NCBI GenBank assembly: GCA_013339895.1
Contig: JABACO010000017.1
Coordinates: 828,315-892,314, forward strand
Direction of reading: 5' to 3'
Length of the DNA: 64,000 nucleotides
Origin: Ephydatia muelleri
Taxonomy: Eukaryota; Porifera; Demospongiae; Spongillida; Spongillidae
In this document: piece by piece, positions 1-11,353 of the stretch
Position numbering within the stretch: position 1 is the first letter of the stretch
How the letters are laid out: every line of letters starts with the position of its first letter
Position numbers and translations under genes: made by a program
The notes under the pieces: model-generated
The model's database searches: none
Told to the model about the DNA's origin: nothing
The model's input: the letters and a program-made list of their open reading frames with translations, nothing else

Positions 1-1005
1 GCTCTAAGCTTCTGCATAGTTGCCTTCAGTTGTACAACATAAGACCCTGGGTCTTCAGCTGTTGAGTCAGCAATGGAGAAAAACTCCCCAGGGATGCACA
101 GGGTGGTACCATACACCAGTTCAGCTGCACTGCAACCTAGATCCTGTTTCAACGCTGTGCGAATACCCAACAGGATAATCGGTAGAGCATCTACCCAGTG
201 TGTAGGAGTATGACAAGCTTTAAGAGAAGACTTTAGTTGCCTGTGGAAACGCTCAATAAGACCATTGGCCATTCGATGGTAAGCAGTCGTTCGCAGTCGA
301 CTAGAGCCAAGCAAATGCATTAGCTCTGTCCACAAAACAGACTCAAATTGTCTACCTTGGTCTGTAGTAATGGTGGCAGGATAGCCGCAGGAATGCCAAA
401 ACGTGACACCCAACCACTAATAAAAGCTTGTGCCGCAGTAATTGCGGTAATGTCAGGAATTGGAATGGCTTTTGGCCAACGTGTAAACCGATCGATGACA
501 GTTAAGAGATATGAATGTCCTTTTGAGGAGGCAGGGGGCCAACCAGATCAAGGTGGACAGCACTGAAACGAGCATCTGGGGTTGCAAATGTGGCGAGTGG
601 TGTTACAGTGTGACGATGAACCTTGGAGCGTTGGCATTGAAGACATGCTCGTGTCCAATGTCTCACATCAGAATTGATGCCAGGGCACACGAAACGAGTG
701 GTGACAAGGCGTTGGGTCGCTCGTATCCCAGGGTGCGACATTGAGTGAAGTGCATTAAATACCTGCTGTCGACAAGCTACTGGACGAGGTACACCAGTGG
801 ACACATCGCAGAGAATTGTAAGGTCTTTGTTTTCCAATGGAATAGGCTGAAGGACTAAAGAACTAGAGGTATTAGTACCATTCGGAAGCCGTAGTGTGTC
901 GGGGTAATTGCCTTGCGCCAGTGCCATTTCCGTAAAATCAACGCCCTCTGGTTTGTCCCCCAAAGAACAGACCTCTATGCGCATCTGCAGCTGCGTTGTG
1001 AACAC
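1..1005 (-). pseudogene. gypsy integrase (zinc finger plus catalytic core)
   Basis: The minus strand encodes an H2C2 zinc-binding region (SHPGIRATQRLV, then CLQCQRSK) followed by the rve core start ([10 protein letters not shown]). Further down are the core motifs [10 protein letters not shown] and LRTTAYHRMANGLIERFHR, with a tail SAAELVYGTTL running to position 1. The D and E catalytic residues appear to be present, but the frame shifts just upstream of TTDQG (around 375-400) and again near 505. No single open frame covers the domain. The enzyme would have joined element cDNA to the host genome. Confidence 0.85.
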
Positions 1006-2316
1006 CCTTCACATGCCGAATGTCTGAAGTGAATTGTGAAATATAGTCAAGGTGATGAACCTGACGTGGAGTGTAGCCAGCAGAGTCTGAGGAAAGTGCA
1101 TATGCCAGTGGTTTATGATCAGTCAAAACATGGAATTGTCGACCTTCCACGAAATGACGAAAGTGCCTGATGGCCAAATAAATTGCAAGTAATTTTCTGT
1201 CAAAAGCACTGTAGTGTGTTTCGGCTGGCGTCAATTTTCTGGAGAAATATGATATTGGAAACCAATCTTCCTCAGAACGCTGCTGCAGGACAGCTCCAAC
1301 TGCTTTATCTGATGCATCCGCCATAATACAAGTTGGGGCATCAGGTTTTGGATGGTAGAGCATTGAAGCCCTTGCAAGAGCCTCTTTAATCTGCGTGAAT
1401 GCTTCCGTGTGTGTCTGTGTCCAGGGCAATGTTTTGTGTTCACCCCCTACTGCTGTAGATAACATTGCGTTGGTTGGAGAATGTTGGCACAACCAGGGAC
1501 AAAACGATGATTAAAATTACCAACCCCAGAAATTCACAAAGCTTATGCTTGGTTGTTGGTTGAGGAAAACACTTTAGAGCAAGAACGTGGTCTGATACCA
1601 TGCTTGTTCACTGTATAGCCAAGAAACTCCAGTTCCTCGACGCCAAACTTGCACTTGGAAGGATTGATAACAATGCCATGCTTCTGAAAGCGTTCCAGAA
1701 CCAAGCGTAAATGGCATCGATGTTCCTCTGGAGTTGTACTAGCAATGAGGACATAATCAATATAAGCATAGCTAAAATGTAAGCCACGCAACACCTCATC
1801 GATAAACCGCTGAAATGTTTGTGCTGCGTTTCGCAACCCAAAGGCATACGAAGAAATTCAAAAAGGCCAAGTGGTGTGATGACAGCTGTTTTTGGAATGT
1901 CAGCAGGTTCACTGGAATCTGGGATACGCTCTAACCAGGTCAAGCTTTGAGAAGATAGTAGCTCCATGCAGTGTATCAGCAAAATCCTGAATATGAGGAA
2001 TTGGATAACGATCCGGAGTTGTGGCATTGTTGAGAGCTCGATAATCACCACAAGGGTGCCAGTCTCCACTAGACTTCTTAGGTACCATGTGCAATGGCGA
2101 TGCCCAACTGCTGGAGGATGGACGAACGATACCCAATTGTAGCATATGCTCAAATTCCTTCCTTGCAATGTTAAGACGTTCAGGAGCCGGTTGTCTGGCA
2201 TGGGAGCACACAGGAGGACCAGTGGTAGAGATATGATGCGTAACGTTGTGTTGGACTGGAAGCTGTTCGGTAAAGGGCTGTATCACTGATGGAAAATCCA
2301 TGCAGTATGACCTCAT
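938..2316 (-). pseudogene. gypsy reverse transcriptase and RNase H
   Basis: The RT starts with [10 protein letters not shown] and [20 protein letters not shown], continues through [10 protein letters not shown], and then shifts frame before ITPLGLFEFLRMPLG, RNAAQTFQRFIDEVL and FGVEELEFLGYTVNKHGIRP. RNase H follows with IMADASDKAVGAVLQQ, ISYFSRKLTPAETHYSAFDRK and VLTDHKPL. The catalytic YIDD box reads YIDY: the second aspartate is replaced by Tyr at 1753-1755, which would remove a metal ligand. Together with the frameshifts this copy cannot make active polymerase. Confidence 0.88.
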
Positions 2317-2700
2317 AGCTGTTAGCTGGTGTGCGGGGCAGCAATGTGATGTTGATGGAAGGTTCAGAAGATGTAGTCACTTTCACTTTAGACTGTGTGG
2401 GAGCATCCAGAAGCTGTTGCCGCCTTACATCCACAATCAACGCATAGTGCCGTAGAAAGTCTATCCCTAAAATAGGGCGTTTAACATCTGCAACAATGAA
2501 AATCCACTGAAATTCTCGACCAAGTCCAAGATTAAGAAGGGTCAATGATCGTCTGCCGTAGGTTGTGATGGATGTATTGTTGGCTGCTTGTAAAACGAGG
2601 TCTTGCTTATGCAGCCTATCAGACTGGGATTGGGGGTATGACACTGACCTCCGCACCCGTATCGATAAGAAAGCGATGACCTGTTAGTTTATCAGTAATG
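2317..2700 (-). pseudogene. gypsy aspartic protease and linker
   Basis: The minus strand reads FLIDTGAEVSV around 2645-2680. This is the DTG active-site motif of retroelement aspartic proteases. It is followed by YGRRSLTLLNLGLGREFQW and FIVADVKRPILGIDFLRHY, the usual C-terminal flap and ILGxDFL motif. It lies between gag and RT, as expected. The frame is not continuous with gag upstream. Confidence 0.8.
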
Positions 2701-3545
2701 TAGAAAAGGCGACTGTTTGAAAAAAGATAGGCCAGGTACACTTGTCACCATCAATGACTGGCCCGGAAGTTTCTCGACTTTGCACATGGCGATTTGCACT
2801 TCTGAGCAGCATCGCCAAAGCGATAGTGATACCAACAGAGGGATGATTGAGAGTCAGGAACAGTAGGAGTACGGCCATGAGATCTGCTACCTGTCTTCTG
2901 TGGTGTACCCGCAAGAGTTTTAAGAAGTCGTTTGAGGTCAGCCACATCCGTGCGTAACAGGTTCACCTCAGAATGCAAGTGATGATTCTTGAGGACTAAT
3001 TGGTTGTTCCACGTTGTCCACTGCCTTAGCCGAGACAGCAGCCTCCATATTTCTGTCAGGCCGATCTGCTAATTCCTGTAAATCATCTGTAGTCGTGGTT
3101 GATGCCAGGATCATTCGTACGTTGAAAGGAAGACGCTGTAGAAATAGCTCTCAGAACATAGGGTTGTTCTTATCAGTAGCACTATCACTCAGAAGACGCT
3201 GCATCCTACGTAGTAAACGTGATGGTTTTTGGTCGCCAAGCTCTTCCCCTGCTAATAGCTGACGGAGGCGACTTTGCTCTGATACGGAAACCCGCTGAAT
3301 CAGACTTTCCCGTAGGACGTCGTACGGATCACTCGTGGGGGGGGCTCCATAATCAGGTCATGTACCTCTGCAGCGATTTCAGGTGACAGCGAAGCCACTA
3401 CATACACATACTTCGTTTTCTGAGCTGTGATATTCCGCGTTTGGAACTGAGCCTCCACTTGTGCAAACCACAAATGCGGGTTGGCAGGCCAAAAGGGTGG
3501 CAGTTTAATACTCAAAGAACTCACGGGCGTTGAATCCTCAGTCAT
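2701..3545 (-). pseudogene. gypsy gag-like region
   Basis: The minus-strand start [10 protein letters not shown] at 3545 leads into [22 protein letters not shown] and [20 protein letters not shown]. This is the N-terminal gag signature of many invertebrate gypsy elements. A later segment has HSEVNLLRTDVADLKRLLK (coiled-coil-like) and a cysteine-rich CWYHYRFGDAAQKCKSPC that resembles a zinc knuckle. The frame is interrupted between 2980 and 3300. Start chosen at 3543-3545 because it lies about 30 nt inside the candidate LTR and primer-binding region. Confidence 0.78.
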
Positions 3546-3574
3546 GGTGCGTTTTGACGTTCACATCTCACCAA

Positions 3575-3802
3575 TGTAGTATTATGCACTACTCACGTAA
3601 TAATCGATACAACCTCTAAAGCACAGCACACGTGATTCATACAAAGAGTTACATAATCGTCTATAATAAGTTGCCACATGTGCTAGTGTAAAGTAGACTG
3701 ATTCACGAGAAGGACAGATCTTACGCTACCGCACACCATGGAAAACTGATCAATCATCATACATGCGCATGCGCAAATCAGTACAATATGCGTCCTGTTA
3801 CA
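3575..3802 (-). repeat. candidate LTR (5' LTR of the gypsy element)
   Basis: On the minus strand the segment begins TGTAACAGG and ends ACTACA, giving TG...CA ends. It is followed at once by TTGGTGAGATGTGAAC, a plausible primer-binding site just before gag. Immediately before it (minus strand) is a purine-rich AAGGGGAGCTG that looks like a polypurine tract. The second LTR is outside the window, so LTR identity cannot be verified here. Confidence 0.5.
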
Positions 3803-3907
3803 CAGCTCCCCTTCTGATAGGATACGTCCTTGTATCCACTCAATGCCTCACAAATTGGCCATACCAGTCAGGTTCATTTCGATCCCTCACAGGGTACCTC
3901 TGATTCT

Positions 3908-4553
3908 CTACAATGGCGGCAGGTGATCAAAGTGTACCACCAAGCGCTGTCTCCTGTTGGTTGTGTGGCGTATCCTGTAAGTGACATCTGAAAGACGTTG
4001 GACTATTTCAAATAGCACCCACCAGGCCTGGTGCAACTTTTTGCAGTTGTACCCTTTCCTTTGAGGCACAGCCGGATTCCACAACCATACCAGGCTTCCA
4101 GTAGGTAAAACCTCCCCGTGGGTTTTCTTGTCATAGTATGTTTTCTGTCGTACTTGCTTCTGACCAGTTCTGTCACGCACCTTCAAAAACATGCCCCAAG
4201 CATTTCTGCATGTTGGCCACATATTCACAATGTGAAAGGTCCTCTTGGTCAGGGCGTCCACATAGGATATCCATTGGAAGGCGAGCCTCATGCCCATGCA
4301 TAAGGTAAAATGGGGTATAGCCAGTTGAAGCATGCACACTTGTAAGCATCTTGATATGCCGGTCCCAATTGAAATGCAAGCCATTCAAGGATGTGGCTAA
4401 AATGTCACAAAGTGTCCTATTGAACCTTTTGATTTCTCCATTACCAGAGGGGTGATAAGAGGATGTCCTGGTTTTTTGGATGCCCATTATTTTGCACAAC
4501 TCTGAGATAACTTCAGCCTCAAGTTGTGATCCCTGGTCAGAGTGCCCTTCCAT
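3908..4553 (-). pseudogene. second, different gypsy integrase, C-terminal part
   Basis: Minus-strand ORFs encode HSDQGSQLEAEVISELCKI, RTSSYHPSGNGEIKRFNRTL and GYTPFYLMHGHEARLP. A frame change leads to RQKTYYDKKTHGEVLPTGSLVW and ends with RLVVHFDHLPPL. These are the second half of an integrase core and its C-terminal domain. The sequence is clearly different from the integrase at 1-1005, so this is another family. It is truncated at about 4553, directly beside the phosphatase exon. Confidence 0.85.
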
Positions 4554-4600
4554 TTGCAGTCACCCCACCTTCCGCCCTCCCTCCACCAGAACAAGTACGT

Positions 4601-4891
4601 AGTTCGGGTTGCTGTGTCCTCATCCACTGCATGGCCGGCATCTCTCGCTCGGTGACACTGGTCATTGCTTACCTCATGCAGTACTACAGGCTACCCATGC
4701 AGCAGGCCTACCAGTTTGTCAAGGACAAGCGGCCGGCCATCTCCCCAAACCTCAACTTCATGGGTCAGCTGGTGGAATTTGATCGCACCATCAAGGAGCA
4801 CAAGCTGACCCAAATCCTCGATATCTCCGCATACCGTCCCACGGCCAAACAGGAGAAGCTGTCGGAGAACATGAGCGTGAGCTTTCACTAG
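4601..4891 (+). CDS. Dual-specificity (MAP-kinase-type) phosphatase, last exon only
   Basis: The exon carries the cysteine-phosphatase loop HCMAGISRS (HCxxGxxRS), followed by VTLVIAYLMQYYRLPMQQAY and ISPNLNFMGQLVEFDRT. This matches the catalytic C-terminal half of MKP/DUSP enzymes, which dephosphorylate Tyr and Thr of MAP kinases. A plausible acceptor (TACGTAG) precedes TTCGGGTTGC with phase fitting GCCVLIHC. The stop TAG is at 4889-4891. About 96 residues are encoded. Exons for the rhodanese-like domain and first half of the catalytic domain are absent and would lie left of the window or be displaced by the gypsy insertions. Whether the gene is still expressed is unknown. The exact DUSP member cannot be named. 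Confidence 0.8.
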   Translation, partial: SSGCCVLIHCMAGISRSVTLVIAYLMQYYRLPMQQAYQFVKDKRPAISPNLNFMGQLVEFDRTIKEHKLTQILDISAYRPTAKQEKLSENMSVSFH

Positions 4892-5118
4892 GGGAGATGT
4901 CTGCGCTGGATTAATCATCAAAAGGGGGGAGGGGCAGTCTTATTGCATGCATGAGAGAGGAGTGATTTGTGTTATGTGATTGTATCTTTTTGCACAACAT
5001 ATGTTTGAATCTCTGTATGATCGATATTTTGAAATTGAAAGGGAGCACAGGTGTATTGCGATCTTCCTTTTTGAGGCTTAAAGTGTGTGTGTATAAGTGT
5101 GTGTGTGTGTCAATGTGT
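4892..5118. repeat. TG-rich microsatellite spacer
   Basis: Downstream of the phosphatase stop there is no gene. The stretch holds an imperfect (TG)n tract at about 5083-5112 and otherwise unremarkable AT-rich sequence, presumably 3' UTR of the phosphatase. Confidence 0.6.
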
Positions 5119-5730
5119 TTATACCCTGCTTTCTTTAGATGCAGGGTTTTTTTCTTTTTCAGGCTTAACATGTGTGTGCGCGCACACCACTATCCATTGT
5201 TTAATGCATTTGGTACACACAAGTGCTTTGCATGGAAGCTCCAGGGGCTGGTTGAGAACCTCTAAGCACAGAGAACACTTCAGATCTTGTAGAACTAACA
5301 AATTGTCATCTGCTACAAAACAGTTATTTGGGTTGCCAATAGCATTTAGTGGAAGTGGTGAAATGGTGTCAATGTACTTTAATAGCTTATTAGCACGGCC
5401 TTCTTTAGCTGGGTGAATGACTTTGGGTGGCCTTCCCACTTGCTGAGTTGACAGAAGTGTTCACACACCTGACGATTGTGTGGATAATTGGGGTGTAAAC
5501 ATCTCACCATGCACGTTTCATGGCTATGTGTTTGCCACTAAAATGCTATATGGTACCCCCTTTGCAGCTGCATCCCATAGCCTTTTGAAGGAAACGCTTG
5601 CAGGAGGTGGGTACACCATTGCATCCTCCTCAGGTTGCCACACCAAACACCTTCTGCAAGGCCTGAGACTGGTATGTAATGCGAGTTGTTTAGGGAACTC
5701 ATACTTTCCCACCTCAGTAAAGTTCTCTCC
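5119..5730 (-). pseudogene. RAG1-like N-terminal zinc/RING fragment
   Basis: The minus strand encodes CEHFCQLSK, then after a frame change GRPPKVIHPAKEG, and then a RING-like CSLCLEVLNQPLELPCKALVCTKC. The spacing CEHF...GRPPK...CxxC-LPC-VCxxC resembles the N-terminal region of RAG1-like proteins found in sponge and cnidarian genomes, usually transposon-derived. The histidine of the RING C3HC4 pattern is missing. At least two frame breaks are present. The upstream piece PCRRCLVWQPEEDAMVYPPP belongs to the same strand but I do not recognise it. The family call rests on memory of related proteins. Confidence 0.4.
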
Positions 5731-6890
5731 CTATCCTAACATGATCATTCTGGGGTCCCCCTTGGGAGACCTCATCCATTGCACTAGATTTTTTGCAGAG
5801 AGTCAAAGAATTTGCTTGGTGCAATAACAGAGGTTGCTGAAGTTGACCTCCACGTGGCTTTCTCGCTTCTTTGCCTATGCGCAAGCTCCTGCAAGCATGT
5901 ACACCTGTCTCGCACCTCTCCGCCAAGCATCTTTTCAGTCTTTCGATGAGGATGTCCAATCATGTCTTACTGCATGCCTGGCTGTGGACATCCCTGATTC
6001 CAACTGGTCACAGGCTCAGCTCAGCCCCAACAAGGCCTTTGCTTGCTCTCAGGACAGCTTTCATCTCCTCTTTGGCTGCTTCGGGGTTTGGTTCACCTGA
6101 TAACATTCACCTGCAGCAGGCTGTTGCCCAGTTTAACTCTCAGGTGTCGCAACATGATACAGTCACAGCAGTCACAGTTGAGGATGTTCTCGCTTCTCCC
6201 CCACATCAGAGTAGCCTTTTAGGATAGAAGCAAGCAATCAGTCACTTTCTCAATAACACACTTCCATAAAAACTTTGTGTATCTGTTTTGTGTCATTCCT
6301 TATTTGCACTTCAGAATAATGTGAAATTTCAGACACTATGAAGATATTCTCATGCACAGCTTAATGATAAATTACAATGTATTCACGGAGTGCTTGAAAG
6401 TCCAATGAAAACAGTAACTCATTATTAACTTTGACCCTTTCATTCAATAGTTTCATGTTTCAATCTGTATTTTCTTCCTGCTCTCCAGTCAATAAAGCAC
6501 GACTCCTTTCAGTGTCAGCCCCTATCGCAGGGTCTTGGATAACAGCTACTCCCTCACCAGGCTTGAACTTGCATCTAGAATGCCAAGTTACTCTTAGGTG
6601 GTGGCTGGGTCTTGACACTGCTGGAGGTTTCTCTTGTCCCTATTGCCCAGACATCATGCTTGACCCGCTGGGGCACCATGCGGTCTCATGTAGACATGCG
6701 GGCTTTGTGGTCACACAGCACAACCTCCTGAGGGATATTTTGGCAGGCTTTTGCCGCAAGGCTCACCTGCCGGTGAGGATAGAGGTTGGGTATGGCTTGG
6801 GCAGGGTTCATATCAACTCCCGTCCAGCCGACATCCTCATACAAGGTTGAGACAGATGTCACCCTGTAGCCTTTGATGTCACCCGGCCAC
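5690..6890 (+). pseudogene. Reverse-transcriptase protein, C-terminal part (retroelement)
   Basis: Three alternating plus-strand frames give NMIILGSPLGD, FDEDVQSCLTACLAVDI, SNWSQAQLS, then FGSPDNIHLQQAVAQFNSQV. After about 200 nt come GSWITATPSPGLNLHLE and CPYCPDIMLDPLGHHAVSC. This is the recurring C-terminal layout of RT-domain proteins with a Cys/His DxLGxHxxSC motif that are common in invertebrate genomes. Many frameshifts and the absence of the RT core show it is a 5'-truncated dead copy. Confidence 0.65.
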
Positions 6891-7046
6891 ACTAAACTTC
6901 TCCACTGTCACAGAGGGGGCAGCTGCCCAGGCTGCTGTAGAGAGGAAGCATGCCTCCAATGGCGCTAAATATTCTTCCTGTTGGTTCAAAAGGGGGTAAC
7001 ATCGAGGGGTCATACATTGGCCTACGGTCCTGATTGATCTCGTACG

Positions 7047-7142
7047 CTTCACACACACATACACACACACACATACACACACACATACACACATACACAC
7101 ACATACACACATACACACACACACACTACACACACACATACA
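7047..7142. repeat. (CA)n microsatellite
   Basis: About 95 bp of imperfect CACACA with TA interruptions. Apparent ORFs through it are composition artefacts. Confidence 0.95.
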
Positions 7143-7407
7143 TTGTGTAACGATGTCAACAAGCTTATACCATAAGCACTTGGTGATGGGTTCAAAATCT
7201 ACTAAGTTTTCTTGTTCTTTTTTTCCAGGTTCAAAACCGGATGCCATGCACCATAATAAAAACAAACAAAAACAAGGTGTTTTTTTTACATTAATGTGTA
7301 GTCGGGATACAATTATATATATAATTATGGTATCACTATGTCATAAGGCAGGCTCTTATCTAAGTGTTCCTAGTTCTGGGGGTCGGGCTACGCCCAACTA
7401 GGTGCAT

Positions 7408-7615
7408 GTTTGGTTGCTGATGGGTGGAGGATTGGTATCGGGAGGGGCTCCAACGCGGTGAGCACTGGCATCTCCCTCTGATCCTTACCTGGCAACATTT
7501 TCAATGGCTGTGTGCCATGCACCTGAAGAAGCAGTCACTATCAACTCCTAAGCAGGCAGCACACCATTCCAGCAGGCTTTGAGAATGTCCAGTTTAGCTA
7601 GGTACAGTGACATTT
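7408..7615 (+). repeat. Interspersed repeat, copy outside the triplication
   Basis: The sequence from TTGGTTGCTGATGGGTGG to AATGTCCAGTTTAGCT recurs at about 32,325, 48,178 and 63,547 downstream of each secreted-protein gene, and inverted at about 29,500. It is therefore a dispersed repeat and not specific to the tandem units. Confidence 0.85.
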
Positions 7616-8146
7616 TTTTCAAATCGTTATTTAAGGCACATAATATACATCATTGGAAAGAGCAAAAAATATACATTCCAACGATATCTTATGTTTATAG
7701 TGATTAGTTTCGTTGCGAGCACCACGCTATTCCAAAGATGTAATATGAAATGATCGCGAATGTACGTGAACCGCGAAACAAAAACTGTCCCGGTTGAGTT
7801 TATAATCAGTGCAGAGATGCAACAAAGTGCAAAGACTTAACCAAAACGTTAAGTTAAGATGACTCATTCATAACATACAGAGAGATGCATTGAAATCTGC
7901 TCCTATAAGTCATTTACACTTACCATTGGTATTAAAGTTAAGGAAGGTTATTCTGTCAAATTGGTATCATAGCTGTATGCACTGAATTATGGTACAAAGT
8001 GGTGAAATATACACAAATCACACTAATAGTACAATAATATACAATGCAAAACAAATATCCCATTATAACAACACAACACTATGTACAATGCAACATTATT
8101 CATGTATTAAGTTCACTTAAGTTAAGGTCACCAGCAATGTAATCTG
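7616..8146. other. AT-rich spacer without a recognisable gene
   Basis: No ORF, repeat match or motif of note was found. A GGGACAGTTTTTG-like string occurs on the minus strand at about 7783-7796 and resembles the end of the palindrome at 10,913. Confidence 0.5.
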
Positions 8147-10563
8147 CTATACTGCCATTGTAACGTTCTCCCCATCTTCTTCATCTTCATCTGATTTCCA
8201 GTAGAATACAATGACTTTAGGAACTTTTGACTTTGTTAAAGGTTTCACATTTACTACATGTCCATTATAGAGTACATTCTTCTCGTTCACATACCAAAGG
8301 TGTTCGAAGTAGAGACCAAGTATGGAGGATGTATCTGACAAAACTTTAAATATAATACTTACTTGATGAGGTGAAAGTTCAGGAAACTCATTCAGCAAGT
8401 TATGCTCCATCTCTACAACACAGCGTAACTTTTTTTCAATGCTTCTCCTGAAGGTATCTTCCTTCTTTTGATTTTTCACTTTTTGTCGTTGCTCTTGCAG
8501 TCTTCTCATGCACTTGGAATGCATATCGTACTTTTTTTACTCTGTTTTATACAAAATGTTACCATCCTATGTTGTTCTTCCAGTGGAAGAGAACACAACC
8601 ATAGCAGTGTTTTGTTTAACTTACGTTTAACTTTACTATCTAAAAATCCCACCTTCATACTTGTTGCTTTCCTAAAAAGCGAGTCCAAGTGTGTGTTCAG
8701 CGAACATGTTATGAACAGGTGCAGAAAGTGTTTGCCGAGCTATTGATGGATCGAGGTGTGCCAAACTTCCTTCATAATATTCATATAGTTGTTTTTGTAT
8801 CACATCAATTAGCAAACACAGCATACAATGTAATTCTTTCTTTTCCAACTCTTCAATTTCAGCGGTTTTTAGTTTTTTTCAATACTGCGTCAGAGTCTGG
8901 ACTCAACGGTACGCCAAATGTATCTGTTTTTACTTGCAAAGCTAGTAAAGGGGATTCCTTTAAGGCATTCAAATTCTGTAGACAAGTCTTAATAAACGTA
9001 CTGCTTTCAAGGTTTGTTATTGCTTGATTTGTATACAACTGATGCATCCAAGGTCCAGTGACCAATTTCCTGATCAGCCCAAGTGCTCTTAACTGTAGTA
9101 GAATCTTATTGTTTCTTAAATCTTTTATTAATGCTGTCCTTAAAGTAGTTTTGCTATTGCACACATTTTCTAAATACATCAAAAGCTTTTCCTGTAAATA
9201 ATACAAACACACCAGCTTGATGAAACATTACATGGAAACGATTCCCAACATAACGAACTATAATACTTGACTTTATATTATTCTGTCTCAAAAATAGTTT
9301 CAATCCAGCAGGATCACCTTTGCCCTGTTTAAATCTCATTTTATTCATCGCTATAATAAAATTTACAGCACAGCACTCCCTGCCAAAGGTATCACTTTTT
9401 ATGCTATTGTCGTTATCATATGTGCGCAATACATTGCTGCTTTTCTTTGCTATGCCATCCAGAGGGTGAATGTTGCACTTAAGTTCCAATAATTCAATTT
9501 CTAATTTGTCCTGTAAACTTTGCACAACACAGTGATTAACAGCAACTCTATCACATAAGGTATTCTTTAAATTATTAACTATTGTTGACTTGGTGTGAAC
9601 ATAATCTAAACTGTGAAAGCAGCATACATAGTAACACTATTATGAATTGATTCACAAATATGTGATGTATTGTCATCTGTGGTACCACCTGCAATTGTTT
9701 TTAAACTTAACACGTATGATTTAGGAGGTGATGCCGCAACACTTATGTGTATTTCATTAACATGGTCTCCATTAACTGTAGTTGAATCCCAGGAAAGTGT
9801 AATATCTTTGTAATTATACATGATTTCTCCTACTTGTAAGTCACTTAATACTCCTAATTCATATGCACAGCAATTAACTGTGGATGGGTTTGGGAGGCTA
9901 GTTATCTTTACACCTGCCAGCTCTCTTAAAACCCCTTCAATAACTGGACTTATATTATATTGGCACATGGTACTCTAAACAGCAATAGACAGCTTTACGA
10001 CAAGCAATATTATATGTTTTATCATCGCTTTTAGCGTTAATGCATTTTAAAGATTCTTCCTCACGAACCCACTCCTCCAAATTGCATTGAAGCATATCAT
10101 TTTCAATTTTCATTAGGTGAATTTTTTCTTTTAATTCCTTATTTTCCTTCTTCCATTTCTGCTCATGTATCTTATAGGAGATTTTTGATTTGTAGTACTT
10201 ATATCTTAATGCAACAAGTGATCGTTTTAGCTGTCTTGATTCGCTTCCTTGACCTTGTTTTAATGAGAGGTTTTCCAGTTTCAACTTGTTAATCTTTGAA
10301 TTGTTTGTATTAATTGTTCTTTTAGCACTTAGCAATTTAGAACGTAGTGTATCTTCAATGTTGGACTTCCTTCTTAATGCTTTTTGAAGATACTGGTTTT
10401 TCATTTTGACACCGTGACTTGGAAACAATCGAAGCTTTACTTTGAGAACATTATTTGATGCAATCAACTTCCTTAAAGAAGTTTTTATTTCCCCACATTT
10501 AGTGCAGCCAGATGTAGAATTCAATGTTATGGAGCCAGAACTGCCACTTTGGCTAGTGTGCAT
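8147..10563 (-). pseudogene. DDE-type transposase-like protein, frameshifted
   Basis: Successive minus-strand frames join into one ~800-residue protein. They give a basic coiled-coil N-terminus (KLKLENLSLKQGQ), SPVIEGVLRELAGVKITSLP, WDSTTVNGDHVNEIHISV, CNIHPLDGIAKKS, KQGKGDPAGLKLFLR and RYVGNRFHVMFHQAGV. The chain continues with SAPVHNMFAEHTLG, FLDSKVKRKLNKTL and EEQHRMVTFCIKQ. The (W)DSTT...HVNEIH motif looks like the first acidic position of an RNase H-fold transposase. I know this arrangement as a multi-copy family in sponges and cnidarians, without a firm superfamily name. Frame breaks lie near 9965, 9615, 9170, 8850 and 8690, so this copy is dead. Confidence 0.55.
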
Positions 10564-10852
10564 GACAACACTAGCTAGTCCCAGTAATAGTGATAATGGT
10601 TATGACAATGAAAGTGCGGAGATTGATCGAAATATAGCTGACAGACAATCCTCAATTGCTGAAGACAAAGAAGGTGAGGGAATAGATAAAATTGCATCTG
10701 TGATGTACATGTAGTAAAAGATTTTCACATAGCTTCAGCAATGCCACTCTATCCTGGAGCTCCTATTAGCACACAAGCAAGTTGGTTTGCATATTACAAA
10801 GCACCGTCATGGCTTCTTACCAAGTATGTCTTTTGCAATATCTATGCAATAA
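10564..10852. other. Spacer between transposase pseudogene and foldback element
   Basis: Short plus-strand frames here show no recognisable domain. The segment may be the 5' flank of the transposase pseudogene. Confidence 0.4.
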
Positions 10853-10912
10853 ATATGGAACGTTCTATACGAAAATGGGTCTTGTGGATTTTATAAATTT
10901 AAATCGATATGG

Positions 10913-11165
10913 GACAGTTTCCGCGAAAATTGCCCCACAGTTAAAATGTTATAAAAATGCATCGCGTTTGAATCGCTATAACTTCCCAACGGATAAAACT
11001 ATCGACTTCCTATTTTCAACACTTCATAGTGAAATGGCGTAGTATGAAGTGTTGAAAATAGGAAGTCGATAGCGTTATCCGTTGGGAAGTTATAGCGATT
11101 CAAACGCGATGCATTTTTATAACATTTTAACCGTGGGGCAATTTTCGCGGAAACTGTCCCATATA
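10913..11165. repeat. Near-perfect ~125-bp-arm palindrome
   Basis: GGGACAGTTTCCGCG...CAACACTTCATAGTG is followed, after a few bases, by its reverse complement. A second copy of the same palindrome sits at about 13,660-13,916 in the opposite arm of the foldback element. Each would extrude a long hairpin. Confidence 0.9.
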
Positions 11166-11353
11166 TCATATTAACGCTATCGGGTTCCTATTTTTCACAC
11201 AACATACCACACCATTACTATATGTGAAAATCCATTTTGGTGTCTTACACATGCGGGGTACCGACGTTTCAAGGTCCGATACCCCGTAGAGTTCAAAACG
11301 GCCACATTTTCAGGTAGCGTCCAAATCGGTTCATAATAGGTACCGTCCTACCG

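Larger units (their letters stand above)
1..3802 (-). mobile_element. Ty3/gypsy LTR retrotransposon, degenerate, cut by window edge
   Basis: Reading the minus strand from 3802 downward gives a candidate LTR, a gag-like region, an aspartic protease (DTGAEVSV), reverse transcriptase, RNase H and integrase. This is the canonical Ty3/gypsy order. The coding frame is broken several times: after LVRAY in RT, between RNase H and integrase, and just before the integrase TTDQG motif. The RT active site is also altered. The element is therefore a dead copy. The distal LTR would lie left of position 1. Domain order and motifs are seen directly; the family assignment is from knowledge of Ty3/gypsy Pol. 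Confidence 0.9.
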
